A stretch of DNA of 64,000 nucleotides. Origin: Photobacterium damselae. Lineage in GTDB: Bacteria > Pseudomonadota > Gammaproteobacteria > Enterobacterales > Vibrionaceae. Numbering within the stretch: the stretch's first letter is position 1; each line of letters opens with the position of its first letter. Positions 34,999 through 46,000 of this stretch are shown here, piece after piece. Where the stretch lies: the NCBI RefSeq assembly GCF_003026815.1, contig NZ_PYOG01000017.1, positions 1-64,000 on the forward strand, written 5' to 3'. The notes below the pieces were generated by a model. It saw only the letters and a program-made list of their open reading frames with translations, did not search any database and was not told where the DNA came from. A program made the position numbers and the translations under genes.

Positions 34999-35859
34999 CT
35001 ATAATTTACTCTTGCGTGAAACCCAAGCGACAAATAGACATGCTGGAATATTCATTAAAAGTCCATACATAAGGGGAACTGCTGCTAATTGTGGCTGATG
35101 CATAATACTAAGTGCCACCATCATTGCTGTTCCGGCATTTTGGACACCAACTTCTATTGCTATGGTTCGTTGTGCTTGTTGGGATACTTTTATTTTTCCA
35201 GCAATGAAATAAGCAAGAAATAGAGAACAGCTTGATAGCAATAAAACAGCGATCCCTTCGATACTGATAAAACGATCAAATATTTTTTGATTTGTTATAA
35301 GTAAGGCTAAAATAATGAGCAGCATTGCTATGGTTGATAATTTTTTAACCATTGGTTGAATCAGTTGAGATTGTTTGGGTAACCATTTGGTTATTATCAT
35401 TCCTAGACTAATAGGTAAAACAGTAACAGCAATAAGTTGTTTTATAGCAAGGTCTATCGGTAATTGAAACTGCTCTAATTGAGAACCGTGTATGTCTAAA
35501 TAAGTAATAAAGATTAAAGGCAGTAAAAAAGGGGAAAGTAAACTGATAACTGCGGTGAGTGTAATACTTAATGCGACATCTCCTTTGGCTATTAAGCTAA
35601 AGAGATTAGATGTTGCACCACCTGGACATAAGGAAACAAGAAACAGCCCGGCAGCTGCGGTTGATGACAGAGGTAATAGCTGAATAATCACGAGGGCCAA
35701 AGTCGGTAACATAAATATTTGTAAACACAAACCGATAATGGATGATTTTGGTTGTGTGATTACACGAGAAAAATCGGCACGTTTTAAACCAAGCCCCATA
35801 CCGAGCATAACTATGGCTAAGGTAATAGGGAGTAAGACCTGAGTCACAATGTGTTGCAT
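34999..35859 (-). CDS. Bile acid:sodium symporter-family (BASS) transporter
   Basis: 286 aa, all hydrophobic, with about 9-10 membrane helices. Family motifs are GLGLKRADFSRV near 25-36, LVSLCPGGATSNLFSLIAKGDVALSITLTAVISLLSPFLLP near 75-115, where the unwound helix and Na+ sites lie, and the second-repeat EVGVQNAGTAMMVAL near 236-250. Bacterial BASS proteins move diverse organic anions with sodium; the substrate here cannot be told. Single-gene unit. Confidence 0.88.
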   Translation of the reverse strand: MQHIVTQVLLPITLAIVMLGMGLGLKRADFSRVITQPKSSIIGLCLQIFMLPTLALVIIQLLPLSSTAAAGLFLVSLCPGGATSNLFSLIAKGDVALSITLTAVISLLSPFLLPLIFITYLDIHGSQLEQFQLPIDLAIKQLIAVTVLPISLGMIITKWLPKQSQLIQPMVKKLSTIAMLLIILALLITNQKIFDRFISIEGIAVLLLSSCSLFLAYFIAGKIKVSQQAQRTIAIEVGVQNAGTAMMVALSIMHQPQLAAVPLMYGLLMNIPACLFVAWVSRKSKL

Positions 35860-36078
35860 ACATCTTCTCTTTGGTGATCATAAAAGCATGAATTGTAATG
35901 TAACATATTCTTTTGGTGAATGAATTTTATGGTGTTATTTGTATGCTTTTGTAAGAGGAAGAGTGATACAAATAAGCAGAGTACATCTATCACAGTTGTA
36001 AGAATGAAGGGTTGAGTTTTGTAAATCATGCTATATACAATCTTGAACCAAAATAGCAATAAGAATTAGGGACAAATC

Positions 36079-36510
36079 ATGCCAACTATTCAATTTGCCC
36101 AAGGCGCTCTTACTTCTCAACATCAGGCTGAACTATCAGTTGGATTTGAATCGCACAGTGAAACACAATCTGCTCCGCCTTATCACAAAGAACAGGTCAA
36201 TTGGACAGTTGAAAATGAACAAGGAAAGCTAGTCGCAGTGCTTACCGCCGATATTTTGTGGCAATGGTTATATGTCGATGAGCTCTGGGTTGATGAAAGC
36301 TGCCGTGGTACAGGAATGGGTAAACAATTAATGGCTAAAGCAGAAGCATATGCAAAAGAGCAACATCTTTCTGGTTTGTGGCTGTGGACCCAAAGTTGGC
36401 AAGCTCCAAAATTTTATCAAAGTTTAGGTTTTGAAGAGTTTACCCGTTTTGATAATTTTCCAACTGGTCATAGCCGTATTGGTTTAAGAAAATTTCTAAC
36501 CGCTCAATAA
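36079..36510 (+). CDS. GNAT-family N-acetyltransferase
   Basis: 143 aa acetyl-CoA-dependent acetyltransferase. The acetyl-CoA-binding motif A is VDELWVDESCRGTGMGKQLMAKAEAYAKEQ (about 71-100; R/Q-x-x-G-x-G/A core RGTGMG). Motif B is LWTQSWQAPKFYQSLGFEEF. AGGGAC is well placed before the ATG. The acceptor substrate is unknown. It stands between the divergent transporter gene and convergent fumC. Confidence 0.88.
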   Translation: MPTIQFAQGALTSQHQAELSVGFESHSETQSAPPYHKEQVNWTVENEQGKLVAVLTADILWQWLYVDELWVDESCRGTGMGKQLMAKAEAYAKEQHLSGLWLWTQSWQAPKFYQSLGFEEFTRFDNFPTGHSRIGLRKFLTAQ

Positions 36511-36587
36511 GTTGTTTTTGAAAATTTACCCATCATCCATTATTTAAAATACTGATGGGCAGATAATTGTTTTAGTACATTATAATT

Positions 36588-37973
36588 TCAAGCAATACCG
36601 CCTTGAGTAAGATGTAAAGGATGCAGTAATTTGTTGAGTTCTTCTCGAGAGAGATCCGTTTCTTCTTCCGCTACATCAATAATTGGGCGGCTCTCTTTAT
36701 AAGCTTTTTTGGCTATCTCAGCCGCTTTTAAATAGCCAATAATCGGATTTAAGGCTGTGACTAAAATAGGATTGCGAGTAAGAGCCTGACTGAGATTATC
36801 TTCACGGATCGCAAAGGTTCTGATCGCTTTAGTCGCTAAAAGAGCCGAGGTATTAGCTAATAATTCGATGCTTTGACAAATATTTAAAGCAATCACAGGT
36901 AGCATAACATTCAGTTGGAAGTTACCAGATTGACCTGCCACAGTGATGGTTGCATCATTACCTATAACTTGTGCTGCAACCATAGCGGTTGACTCCGGTA
37001 TCACTGGATTGACTTTACCAGGCATGATTGATGAACCTGGTTGTAACCCTTCAAGTTCAATTTCTCCTAAACCCGCAAGAGGGCCTGAATTCATCCAACG
37101 TAAATCATTCGATATTTTCAATAGGGCAACTGCTGCGGTTTTCATTTGGCCCGATAAGCTAACAATGGCATCTTGGCTGCTGAGATTGTAATAAAAATTA
37201 TCACTTGCGGTAAAAGGTATCTCGGTTGCAACTGATAAGTTATTTGCAAATAGAACAGCAAACTGAGGATGAGCGTTGATCCCAGTTCCTACTGCTGTTC
37301 CTCCTTGTGCAAGTTGAGTCACATTTGCAAGAGATTGAGCGATACCAATTTTAGCTCGTTCAATTTGAGCCTGCCATCCGCCTAGTTCTTGAGCAAACGT
37401 AATTGGCATGGCATCCATTAAATGTGTACGACCTGTTTTAACAATATGTCCAATCGCTTTCTTTTTTGCTTCAAGCTCTGCACTTAATTGCTCTAAGGCT
37501 GGAAAAAGAAGGGTATAACACCCTAGAGCAGAACTGACTTGAATCGCTGTTGGAATCACATCATTACTGCTTTGTCCCATATTAACGTGATCATTTGGGC
37601 TAACTGATACTCCCAGTTTTTGGGATGCTAAGGTTGCAATAACCTCGTTGGCATTCATATTGGTGCTAGTACCAGATCCCGTTTGGAATACATCGATAGG
37701 GAATTGATCTAGATGCTCTCCGTCAATAATTTCTTGGCAACTAGAAATAATGGCATGAGCAATATCGTGATCAAGCAATTCTAAATTCAAATTACTGCGA
37801 GCTGCAGCTTGTTTGATATATGCGAGTGCTTTAATGAACAGAACGGGCATAACCAAACCACTAACAGGAAAATTATCAACAGCACGTTGAGTTTGTGCTT
37901 GGTACAGTGCGGTAGATGGCACTTTTATTTCACCCATGCTGTCTTTTTCTATTCGAAAATCACCCATCGTCAT
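36588..37973 (-). CDS. fumC: Class II fumarate hydratase
   Basis: Iron-independent fumarase (461 aa; E. coli FumC 467) that interconverts fumarate and L-malate in the TCA cycle. The signature GSSIMPGKVNP with the catalytic Ser is near residue 315. TGSGTSTNMNANEV (about 97-110), NMGQSSNDVIPTA and KTGRTHLMDAMP complete the family set. The residue pattern after GKVNP (VIPESTAMVAAQVIGND) differs from E. coli FumC, so aspartase-type activity cannot be fully excluded, but the N-terminus (RIEKDSMGEIKVPSTALYQAQTQRA) is fumarase-like. AAGGACTGA precedes the ATG. A manganese- and iron-sparing enzyme like this is often induced under iron limitation or oxidative stress. Confidence 0.9.
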   Translation of the reverse strand: MTMGDFRIEKDSMGEIKVPSTALYQAQTQRAVDNFPVSGLVMPVLFIKALAYIKQAAARSNLNLELLDHDIAHAIISSCQEIIDGEHLDQFPIDVFQTGSGTSTNMNANEVIATLASQKLGVSVSPNDHVNMGQSSNDVIPTAIQVSSALGCYTLLFPALEQLSAELEAKKKAIGHIVKTGRTHLMDAMPITFAQELGGWQAQIERAKIGIAQSLANVTQLAQGGTAVGTGINAHPQFAVLFANNLSVATEIPFTASDNFYYNLSSQDAIVSLSGQMKTAAVALLKISNDLRWMNSGPLAGLGEIELEGLQPGSSIMPGKVNPVIPESTAMVAAQVIGNDATITVAGQSGNFQLNVMLPVIALNICQSIELLANTSALLATKAIRTFAIREDNLSQALTRNPILVTALNPIIGYLKAAEIAKKAYKESRPIIDVAEEETDLSREELNKLLHPLHLTQGGIA

Positions 37974-38051
37974 TCAGTCCTTATCTCAGTACTTTATTTT
38001 GATAATAATTATCATTTATATGTTGACTGTCAACAGGAATACCTTATTAGT

Positions 38052-39191
38052 TTAATAGAGTAAACCGTGTCTTTGTCGGATCAATTGCAGGAATAATTGG
38101 CTCGATATTTCAATAAGCTCATCAGGAAAATCATAATCTGGGTTGTGCAATTGTGGATGAGCCTCACCACTGCCTATGCAAAATAAAGTCCCTGGCCATT
38201 GATGCAGAAATTCCCCAACATCTTCTGACCAGCGTAAAGGATGATCAATCTCATTTACTGAGTAATGAAGGGTATTGGCAGCAAGGCGAACAGAATCGGT
38301 TGTTTGTCGGTTGTTGATCGTTGCAGCAAAAGGTTCAATCCATTCAATATGAAGATCTAAGTGGTGTAACTCTGCTTGAACTTGAGCGTATTTTGTTAGC
38401 TCTTCTTGTATTTGTGCTAAAACCGTTTCATCGTCACTACGCAGTGTAGCCATTACTTGAGCCTTTCCTGGTGATGTACCGTAGCCTTCATTGCCTATTT
38501 TTACGTGAACTAAAGTAATTAAGTTGAAATTATCTTGGTAGCTTAGAGTGATTTTATCGAGATAATCCATAAGTCTATTCACTGCAGTGGCAGGGCTAAT
38601 ACCATGCTCTGGATACGCTGCATGAGAGGTTTTTCCATTAAAGGTGATGTTGACACCCGTTGAAGCACAAGCAAATACGTCATTTTTGATGACAACTTCA
38701 CCAAGCGGGTATCCTGGTAAATTGTGATAAGCAAAAACAGCATCTGGTTTTATGTGTTGCATTCTTATATCTTGCAACATATTTTTTGCGCCAAGGCCAA
38801 TTTCCTCTGCGGGTTGAAATAGTAGAATAACAGTCCCCGATGCTGGTGGATTATGGGCTAAAATATTCGCCAGTTGCAGTAAACTGGTTGTATGACCATC
38901 GTGCCCACACGCATGCATACAACCACTATGTCGAGAACCATGGCTATGATTGGGCTTCTCATTAATAGGAAGCGCATCAAAGTCGGCACGAAAGAGGGTC
39001 GTAGGGCCAGATTTTTCGCCGACAATTTCAACAATAATGCCATGACCACCAATATTAGTTTTTGGCGCTAAACCAAATTTTAGTAGTTGATCGGTAATTT
39101 CCGATGCAGTTTTATATTCGTTAAGAGAGAGTTCTGGATAACGATGAAGATGATGTCGAAAGCGGATTGGATTAAAGTCTTCTTGGCTCAT
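38052..39191 (-). CDS. M20-family metallo-amidohydrolase (N-acyl amino acid hydrolase type)
   Basis: 379 aa zinc-dependent hydrolase of the M20D/hippurate hydrolase group. Metal-site motifs are MHACGHDGHTTSLLQ (Cys95, His97, Asp98), FQPAEEIGLGAKNM (catalytic Glu129/Glu130) and the His in AYHNLPGYPLGEV. The lid/dimerisation domain lies about 170-290. No signal peptide, so cytoplasmic. The substrate may be an N-acyl amino acid or a small peptide conjugate. A single-gene unit divergent from the PepSY gene. Confidence 0.87.
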   Translation of the reverse strand: MSQEDFNPIRFRHHLHRYPELSLNEYKTASEITDQLLKFGLAPKTNIGGHGIIVEIVGEKSGPTTLFRADFDALPINEKPNHSHGSRHSGCMHACGHDGHTTSLLQLANILAHNPPASGTVILLFQPAEEIGLGAKNMLQDIRMQHIKPDAVFAYHNLPGYPLGEVVIKNDVFACASTGVNITFNGKTSHAAYPEHGISPATAVNRLMDYLDKITLSYQDNFNLITLVHVKIGNEGYGTSPGKAQVMATLRSDDETVLAQIQEELTKYAQVQAELHHLDLHIEWIEPFAATINNRQTTDSVRLAANTLHYSVNEIDHPLRWSEDVGEFLHQWPGTLFCIGSGEAHPQLHNPDYDFPDELIEISSQLFLQLIRQRHGLLY

Positions 39192-39343
39192 AATAACGTT
39201 AAATCAATGGGTTTGGTTTTAACTCTACTCCGAAAATAGGCATCATTATGTGAGATGTTTCACGTGATCTTAGAAATGAGGCAGTTCCCTGTTATCAATC
39301 TTTGGTAAACTAGCCATAAAGAATAAACAAAGAATAATTTAAT

Positions 39344-39604
39344 ATGAATCGATTACTGTTTACTGCTGGATGTGTTTTTGTGACCGCAACAGTCAATGCC
39401 GATCCGATAAATTTGATTGAGCATTATCCTTTATCTATTCCTCAAGTTATGTCGACATTGCACAAGCAGGGCTATCAAGACTTTCGAAAAATTAAGATTG
39501 AACAAGATGAAAATGAATTGGAAGTGATTGCACATGAACCTGATGGTGATCGCGTAGAGATTACACTCGATCTGACTTCTGGAAAAATTATTGAGGTTGA
39601 ATAG
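39344..39604 (+). CDS. Small PepSY-domain periplasmic protein
   Basis: 86 aa. A signal peptide of about 19 residues (cleavage near VNAD) is followed by a single PepSY-like domain: ISIPQ-like helix (LSIPQVMSTLHKQGYQDFRKIKIEQDENELEV) and terminal strands DRVEITLDLTSGKIIEVE. PepSY modules are linked to protease inhibition or envelope sensing; no partner is identified here. It lies between the divergent M20 gene and a 515 bp gap before glgC. Confidence 0.8.
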   Translation: MNRLLFTAGCVFVTATVNADPINLIEHYPLSIPQVMSTLHKQGYQDFRKIKIEQDENELEVIAHEPDGDRVEITLDLTSGKIIEVE

Positions 39605-40119
39605 TCATTTTCAGTCCTAGCTTTAGAGAGTCCTTTTCTTGAGCTATTTATATTAGCTACTCTTTTATATTGTCTAGCCCTATTAATTTAAACTTATCGT
39701 TTTTTGCCTCTCTAAACCGTTTTTGTGATGGATATGATTAAGCTTGTATTCTTAAATATTCACAATTGATGTAATTTTTTTACAAATTTATTGCAAGTGG
39801 TTTTCAGCGTGTAAATTCAAACGAATATTGTCTATTGTTACAATAAAATTCATATTAACGAGATTTTGCTCATAACCATCCCTGTGGTGTCAAGGTTTTG
39901 ACTGGTCTAAGCTCAAGATTAATCCTCTAAGGCAAAGAACAATATATGTGAACCTCTTCCACAAAAAATCCATTTGTTTTTCATTTGTTGCAGTTTGTCA
40001 TACCGTAAGTAATCAAATTTATGTAATTTTCTATCATTTTTGTATCGTATAGGATTTCAAATTACTATGCAGCGTGTTATATATGATTGCGATTGCTTAT
40101 ATAACACGGAGGTAACATC
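39605..40119. other. Long leader/promoter region of glgCA
   Basis: 515 bp AT-rich gap upstream of glgC. No gene, strong hairpin or good CRP or MalT site is visible to me. GGAGG (40109-40113) is the glgC ribosome binding site, 6 nt before the ATG. Confidence 0.5.
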
Positions 40120-41337
40120 ATGGCTGGTGTATTAGGAATGATTTTAGCAGGTGGTGAAGGGTCAAGATTACGTCCCTTAACAGATACAAGAACAAAACCT
40201 GCGGTGCCATTTGGCGGTAGTTATCGCTTAATTGATTTTGCATTAAATAACTTCGTTAATGCAGATTTATTGAAAATTTATGTACTCACTCAGTTTAAAT
40301 CTCAATCCTTATACCTTCATATGAAGAAAGGGTGGACAATTTCAGGAATTACCGATCGCTTTATTGATCCAGTACCAGCTCAAATGCGAATGGGTAAGCG
40401 CTGGTATGACGGTACTGCGGATGCGATTTATCAAAATATTCGCTTTATTGAAATGGAAGACCCGGATCAAGTATGTATTTTTGGTAGTGATCATATCTAT
40501 AAAATGGATGTGAAGCAGATGCTAAACTTCCATAAAGAGAAACAAGCAGAACTGACAGTGTCTGCTTTACGAATGCCTCTGTCTCAAGCCAGTTCGTTTG
40601 GTGTTATTGAGGTCGACGAACATGGTTGCATGATCGGTTTTGAAGAAAAACCAGCCAATCCAAAGTCGATCCCTGGAGATCCAGAACACGCGTTGGTTTC
40701 CATGGGTAACTATGTTTTTGAGACTGCAACACTGCTTACTGAGCTTGAGGCAGATGCTATTGATGATTCTTCTAGCCATGATTTTGGCAAAGATATCATT
40801 CCAAAGCTCTTCCCCCAGGGTAAAGTGTTTGTTTACGATTTTAATAATAACATTATCCCTGGTGAAAAGAGCACTGGTTACTGGCGTGATGTTGGTACGA
40901 TTGAAGCGTATTGGCAAGCTCACATGGATCTATTAGCAGAAGAACCCGCGTTCTCACTGTATAACTCCAAGTGGCAGTTACATACTTATTATCCGCCGCT
41001 ACCACCGGCAACGATTATCGATAGTAAAGAGTGCAAAGTTGATATTAATAACTGCATGATTTCAGCGGGCAGTTATATTCATGGTGCAACGGTTCATAAA
41101 TCGGTTCTAGGTTTCAAAACGAATATCGATACCTGTTCCATCATTACTGAATCAGTCATTCTAGGTGATGTGAAAATTGGAGCTAACTGTTCGATTCGCC
41201 GCGCTATTATTGATAAAAATGTTGAGATTGCACCAGGTACCATCATTGGTGAAAATTTAGAAGAAGATCGTAAGAAATATCATGTCTCAGACGAAGGCAT
41301 TGTTGTGATTCCAAAAGGAGCAAAAATTGGTTTCTAA
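40120..41337 (+). CDS. glgC: Glucose-1-phosphate adenylyltransferase
   Basis: 405 aa enzyme that makes ADP-glucose from ATP and glucose 1-phosphate, the first committed step of glycogen synthesis. The nucleotidyl-transferase loop is GGEGSRLRPLTDTRTKPAVPFGG (about 12-34). FGSDHIYKMD holds a metal-binding Asp, and GFEEKP and YWRDVGTIEAYWQAHMDLL are the sugar-phosphate site. The C-terminal ~110 residues form a left-handed beta-helix (SVILGDVKIGANCSIRRAIIDKNVEIAPGTIIG), the allosteric/oligomer domain. Its end overlaps the glgA start by 11 bp, so the two are translated together. Confidence 0.95.
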   Translation: MAGVLGMILAGGEGSRLRPLTDTRTKPAVPFGGSYRLIDFALNNFVNADLLKIYVLTQFKSQSLYLHMKKGWTISGITDRFIDPVPAQMRMGKRWYDGTADAIYQNIRFIEMEDPDQVCIFGSDHIYKMDVKQMLNFHKEKQAELTVSALRMPLSQASSFGVIEVDEHGCMIGFEEKPANPKSIPGDPEHALVSMGNYVFETATLLTELEADAIDDSSSHDFGKDIIPKLFPQGKVFVYDFNNNIIPGEKSTGYWRDVGTIEAYWQAHMDLLAEEPAFSLYNSKWQLHTYYPPLPPATIIDSKECKVDINNCMISAGSYIHGATVHKSVLGFKTNIDTCSIITESVILGDVKIGANCSIRRAIIDKNVEIAPGTIIGENLEEDRKKYHVSDEGIVVIPKGAKIGF

Positions 41338-42844
41338 ACGTAAGCCAGCAGGGAAAGCACTTAAGATCCTTTTTGTTGCGTCAGAAGTGGATGGCTTAGT
41401 TAAAACTGGAGGCTTGGCAGATGTTGCCAAGTCTTTACCTGCGACTCTAAAATCTATGGGGCATGATGTGCGTATCGTGCTGCCTTTTTATCAAACTATC
41501 AAACATTCAGACGAAGCAACTGAGTGTGCCAAATTAAAACTTCACGTTGAAACTCAACCTGAGCCGGTATTTTATCGTGTGATGGATATGAATGTGGCAG
41601 GAGTTCCTGTTTGGGCTTTAGATGTGCCTCATTATTTTGCTCGTCCTGAGATCTACGCAGAAAATAATGTTGAATATGCTGACAACGGTGAGCGATTTTC
41701 ATTTCTAGCTGCAGGGGCATTAGATTGTTGCCAGCAGCTAGGTTTTCAACCGGATGTTGTTCATTGTAACGATTGGCACACCGGGCTAATTCCGTTTCTG
41801 CTAAAAACGCGTTATCGTCAAAGTGATTTTTTTGCGAATACACGCAGTGTGATCTCCATTCATAATGCTGTATTCAAAGGTGTTTATAACTACGATCAGT
41901 TCAGCTTGATCCCTGAGCTTATTCAACATCGTTACCTAAACTTAGAGCAAGATCGCGCTCATATATCAATGTTGAAAGCTGGTGTTGCGTATGCTGATCG
42001 CATCAATGCTGTAAGTCCTAATTACGCCACGGAACTACTGACTGATTTAGGTTCTCATGGTATGGGATGGGAGTTCCAGCAACGTGCTCGCGATCTTTTC
42101 GGTATCGTAAATGGTTGTGATTATGATGATTGGAATCCAGAAACCGATGGCTTTATTAAGCAGAAGTACAAAGCCAATAAAGTGAGTTTGGTTCGTGGTA
42201 AAAAAGCTTGTAAGCGCGATTTACAACAGCAAGTTGGCTTACCTGAAGATGATGTGCCTGTTTATGGGATGGTATGTCGCCTAACTGAGCAAAAGGGTAT
42301 CCATTATCTTGTTCCAATTTTGCAAGACTTTTTGCTCAATGAGGTTCAAGTGGTGATCGTGGGAACCGGTGACCCAAGGTTAGCTGAACAGCTTCGTCAA
42401 ATTAGTCTAGCAAATCCAACTAAATGCGTTTTTGTTGAAGCTTACAGCAATCCACTTGCGCACTGTGTAGAAGCTGGATCCGATTTCTTTATGATGCCAT
42501 CTGAGTTTGAGCCTTGTGGTTTAAATCAAATGTACAGTTTAGCGTATGGTACATTACCGATTGTGCGTGCTGTTGGTGGCCTAAAAGATACGGTTATTGA
42601 TTACGATGCGACACCAAAATTTGCAACTGGCTTTATTTTTACACAACCGACACCAGAAGCATTATTGATTAAACTCCAGCGTAGTTTGCTGCTTTATTGC
42701 CAGCAACCACAGGAGATTAAACGTCTACAACAAAATGCGCTAGCGTGTAAGTTCAGTTGGCAAGAATCGGCACAACAATATTTGGATATGTACCGCTCTA
42801 TGTGGGCTAAGCAGTCCGAAACGAAAATGGAACAAGAAGCTTAA
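41327..42844 (+). CDS. glgA: Glycogen synthase (ADP-glucose type, GT5)
   Basis: 505 aa glucosyltransferase that extends alpha-1,4-glucan from ADP-glucose. The ADP-glucose-binding Lys motif is KTGGLADV (about 21-28; KxGGLxDV). Other GT5 landmarks are HCNDWHTGLIPFLLK, IHNAVFKGVYN, VCRLTEQKGIHYLVPIL and the C-terminal EPCGLNQMYSLAYGTLPIVRAVGGLKDTV. The 11 bp overlap with glgC puts its start (GTG-type, inside glgC) under translational coupling. No branching enzyme gene follows directly; glgB must be elsewhere. A terminator closes the operon. Confidence 0.95.
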   Translation: MVSKRKPAGKALKILFVASEVDGLVKTGGLADVAKSLPATLKSMGHDVRIVLPFYQTIKHSDEATECAKLKLHVETQPEPVFYRVMDMNVAGVPVWALDVPHYFARPEIYAENNVEYADNGERFSFLAAGALDCCQQLGFQPDVVHCNDWHTGLIPFLLKTRYRQSDFFANTRSVISIHNAVFKGVYNYDQFSLIPELIQHRYLNLEQDRAHISMLKAGVAYADRINAVSPNYATELLTDLGSHGMGWEFQQRARDLFGIVNGCDYDDWNPETDGFIKQKYKANKVSLVRGKKACKRDLQQQVGLPEDDVPVYGMVCRLTEQKGIHYLVPILQDFLLNEVQVVIVGTGDPRLAEQLRQISLANPTKCVFVEAYSNPLAHCVEAGSDFFMMPSEFEPCGLNQMYSLAYGTLPIVRAVGGLKDTVIDYDATPKFATGFIFTQPTPEALLIKLQRSLLLYCQQPQEIKRLQQNALACKFSWQESAQQYLDMYRSMWAKQSETKMEQEA

Positions 42845-42906
42845 ATGAATAAAGTTATGACCTTTGACTTCAGATCATAACAATAAAAATGCCGAGATAC
42901 GATAAG

Positions 42907-42938
42907 GCCTGTGGTGATGAACACTACAGGCTTTTTTT
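42907..42938 (+). terminator. Rho-independent terminator of glgCA
   Basis: GCCTGTGGTG (42907-42916), loop ATGAA, CACTACAGGC (42922-42931), then seven T residues. Confidence 0.85.
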
Positions 42939-43096
42939 GTAGGCCTACAAACTGTGATTATTTGTCAAAAAATCATTATTTTATACTGATTATTAACTGT
43001 GAGATGCCCTTCGTCACAAAATGTAGTGGTCGCGACTTTTTACTATGTTGGCAGTTTTTAAGTTCAAATCTATTCTAGGTTTATAAGGAATGAGCC

Positions 43097-46000
43097 ATGC
43101 AATTTAAATTGTCCCCGCTATCTAAAATCCTTGTTTCAATTTTGACGACAGTGACCATGATGGGATGTAATGATTCAGATTCAACCGTTGATAGTAAAGA
43201 TGGGTACTTTGATACTACAAATCCCCAAAATATTATTATTAAATTGCCGCCAACGGATGGGCTAACAGCCAAACTCAATAGTGCTGGGGAAGTCAGTGAA
43301 CCCGTTAAAGCCAAAGATGGTGAAGCGGTTGTGTATTATGTGACTAAACCAGATCAGATACGCAGTAATCAGTTTGCCAATTACAGCTTACACATTTGGA
43401 ATAATGATCAATGTGATAGAGCTGCTGATGATATGGTCAATGGCGCGTGGGATAACACGCAGAATACTCCAACAGGAATTGATAATTTAGGGCCTTATTG
43501 GAAGATTAATTTAAAAGGCGGTAAGAGTCATTGCATTAACTTTATTGTACGAGATGATAAATTGTCCAATGTGTTAGGTGGTGATGCTCAATTGGATTTT
43601 AACCAAATATCTGATCGAACAGCTTCCTATCTTTCTGGCGATACTAAAGCCAAAGATTCTCGCGAAGAAGCTTTTGTGGCGATGTCTGGTGTAGCGAATG
43701 CAGAAGCGCATTTAATTGGAGCTAAGACTTTAGTATGGAATGGTGCTGCCAACGCAGATCAAGTGCGGCTTTACGTTTCGTTAAAAGGGGACATTGAGCC
43801 TAATAAGAACTACCAATATACCAATGAGTATATTCTACTTGAGCCAACTCAGCTTACTGCCCAACAAGAAAGTCGTTTCCCATATCTTGCTGGCCAACAA
43901 GCTTATGCCATTCCTGCTGATGTTGATATGCGCTCTATTGTAAAAGCAGAAACCGTTGCTTTAGCTGTTGATAAACAAGGAACTGTTCTTGCGGGAACCA
44001 AAGTACAAACGGCTGGTATACTTGATCAATTGTTTGCGCCAAAAGCACAGTCTGAACCGTTGGGCTCAATGCTGGTCGATAATGACGTACAGTTTAAGGT
44101 GTGGGCCCCGACTGCACAAAATGTTGTATTGATCTTATTTGGTGACAACAAAAAAGAACTTGGTCGTTTGCAGATGGACTATAACGCTCAATCTGGTGTT
44201 TGGACATCATTAACAGACAAAGCCAAAGATGGTACCTATTATCGTTATTTGATTGATGTATTTCATCCAGTATCAGGCCAAGTTGAGCAATACCAAGTCA
44301 CAGACCCATATTCTTTGAGTTTGGCGATGAACTCCAAATATAGTCAAGTGGTCAATCTTGATGATCCAAACCTAAAGCCAGATGGATGGGATGAGTTGGC
44401 TCGACCAAGAGATCAATCAAACCCTGCTACTTTTGTTATTTATGAAGCTCATGTACGCGATTTCAGCGCTCATGATGAATCAACAAAACCTGAGTATCGT
44501 GGTAAGTTTAAAGCCTTTACCCAGTCTGCTTCTGTACCTGTTAATCATCTAAAAAAATTGAGCAAAAATGGAGTAACACACTTACACTTGCTACCCATTT
44601 TTGATATCGCCACTATTGATGAAGACACACAGCAAGTAGCCAATATCGAACAGCCATTCTCTACCTTGTGCGCTATTAATCCGGAGGTTTCTCAGTCTAC
44701 ATTCAGCGCAGATTGTCAGAGTAATTTGACTATCGCAGAAGTTTTAGAGCGAGAACAAAGTAGTGACAGTGCTGAAAATCCAAAAGTACAAGAGCTAAAT
44801 CGTCTGATCTCTGCAACAGATAGCTTCAACTGGGGATACGACCCATTTCATTACACCGTACCTGAAGGCTCTTATGCAATAAATGCAGAAGGGAAAAGCC
44901 GTATTTTAGAAATGCGTGAAATGGTTCAGGCTGTTAAGCAAGATATCAATATGAATGTAGTAATGGATGTTGTTTATAACCATACTAATTCTGCAGGTCC
45001 TCTGAGTGATACTTCTGTTTTAGATAAAATTGTTCCTTGGTATTACAACCGACTAAATCCATTAACTGGAGCGGTAGAAAACTCTACATGCTGCTCTAAT
45101 ACAGCACCAGAACATGCCATGATGGCAAAGCTTATTAAAGACTCGTTAGTGGTTTGGTCTCGTGATTATAAAATTGATGCTTTTCGTTTTGATTTGATGG
45201 GGCATCACCCATTATCCCAAATTCAAGATGCATTACAGGCTGTTCAACATGTTGATCCACAAACCTATTTTTATGGTGAAGGTTGGAATTTTGGTGAAGT
45301 GGAAAATGACAAATTATTTGTTCAAGCTACACAACCTAACTTAGCTGGAACAGGTATCGGTAGTTTTTCTGATCGACTTCGTGATGCTGTTCGTGGTGGC
45401 GGTCCATTTGATGGTGGGAATGCATTGCGAGAAAATCAAGGATTTGGCAATGGTGCTTATGTTCAACCAAATGAAATAAGTACAACATCCAAAGAAAGTG
45501 CACTACATGCTACAGATTTAGTGCGGTTAGGTATGGCAGGGAACCTAAAAGCGTTTAAGTTTGAAAATGCGCAAGGAGCCATTATTCGAGGAGATCAGTT
45601 GGATTATAATGGTCAACCAGCTGGTTACGCGAAAGATCCTACAGAAATTCAAAACTACGTATCTAAACATGACAACCAAACATTATGGGATAACCAACAG
45701 TATAAGATCCCGTATGATGTCTCAGGAGAACAGCGAGTTCGAATGCAGGCTGTTTCTTTAGCCACAGCAATGTTAGGACAAGGCGTACCATTTACTCATA
45801 TGGGATCAGAATTACTACGATCTAAATCAATGCAACGAGACTCTTATGATTCTGGAGATTGGTTCAATAAAGTCGATTTCACATTGCAAGATAATAACTG
45901 GAATAAAGGATTACCTCGCAAAGATAAAGACGGTGATAATTATTCTATTATTGAGCAAGTGATTTATGGTAGTGGCGCTCATGCTCAGCCAAGCTCTAAA

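Noticed and set aside
36529..36559. Inverted repeat CCCATCA/TGATGGG between GNAT and fumC genes
   Set aside because: Seven base pairs with a 17 nt loop and no proper U-run; possible but not supported.
42998..43018. TGTGA and TCACA half-sites upstream of pulA, considered as a CRP site
   Set aside because: The spacer is 11 bp instead of 6, so it is not a normal CRP operator.
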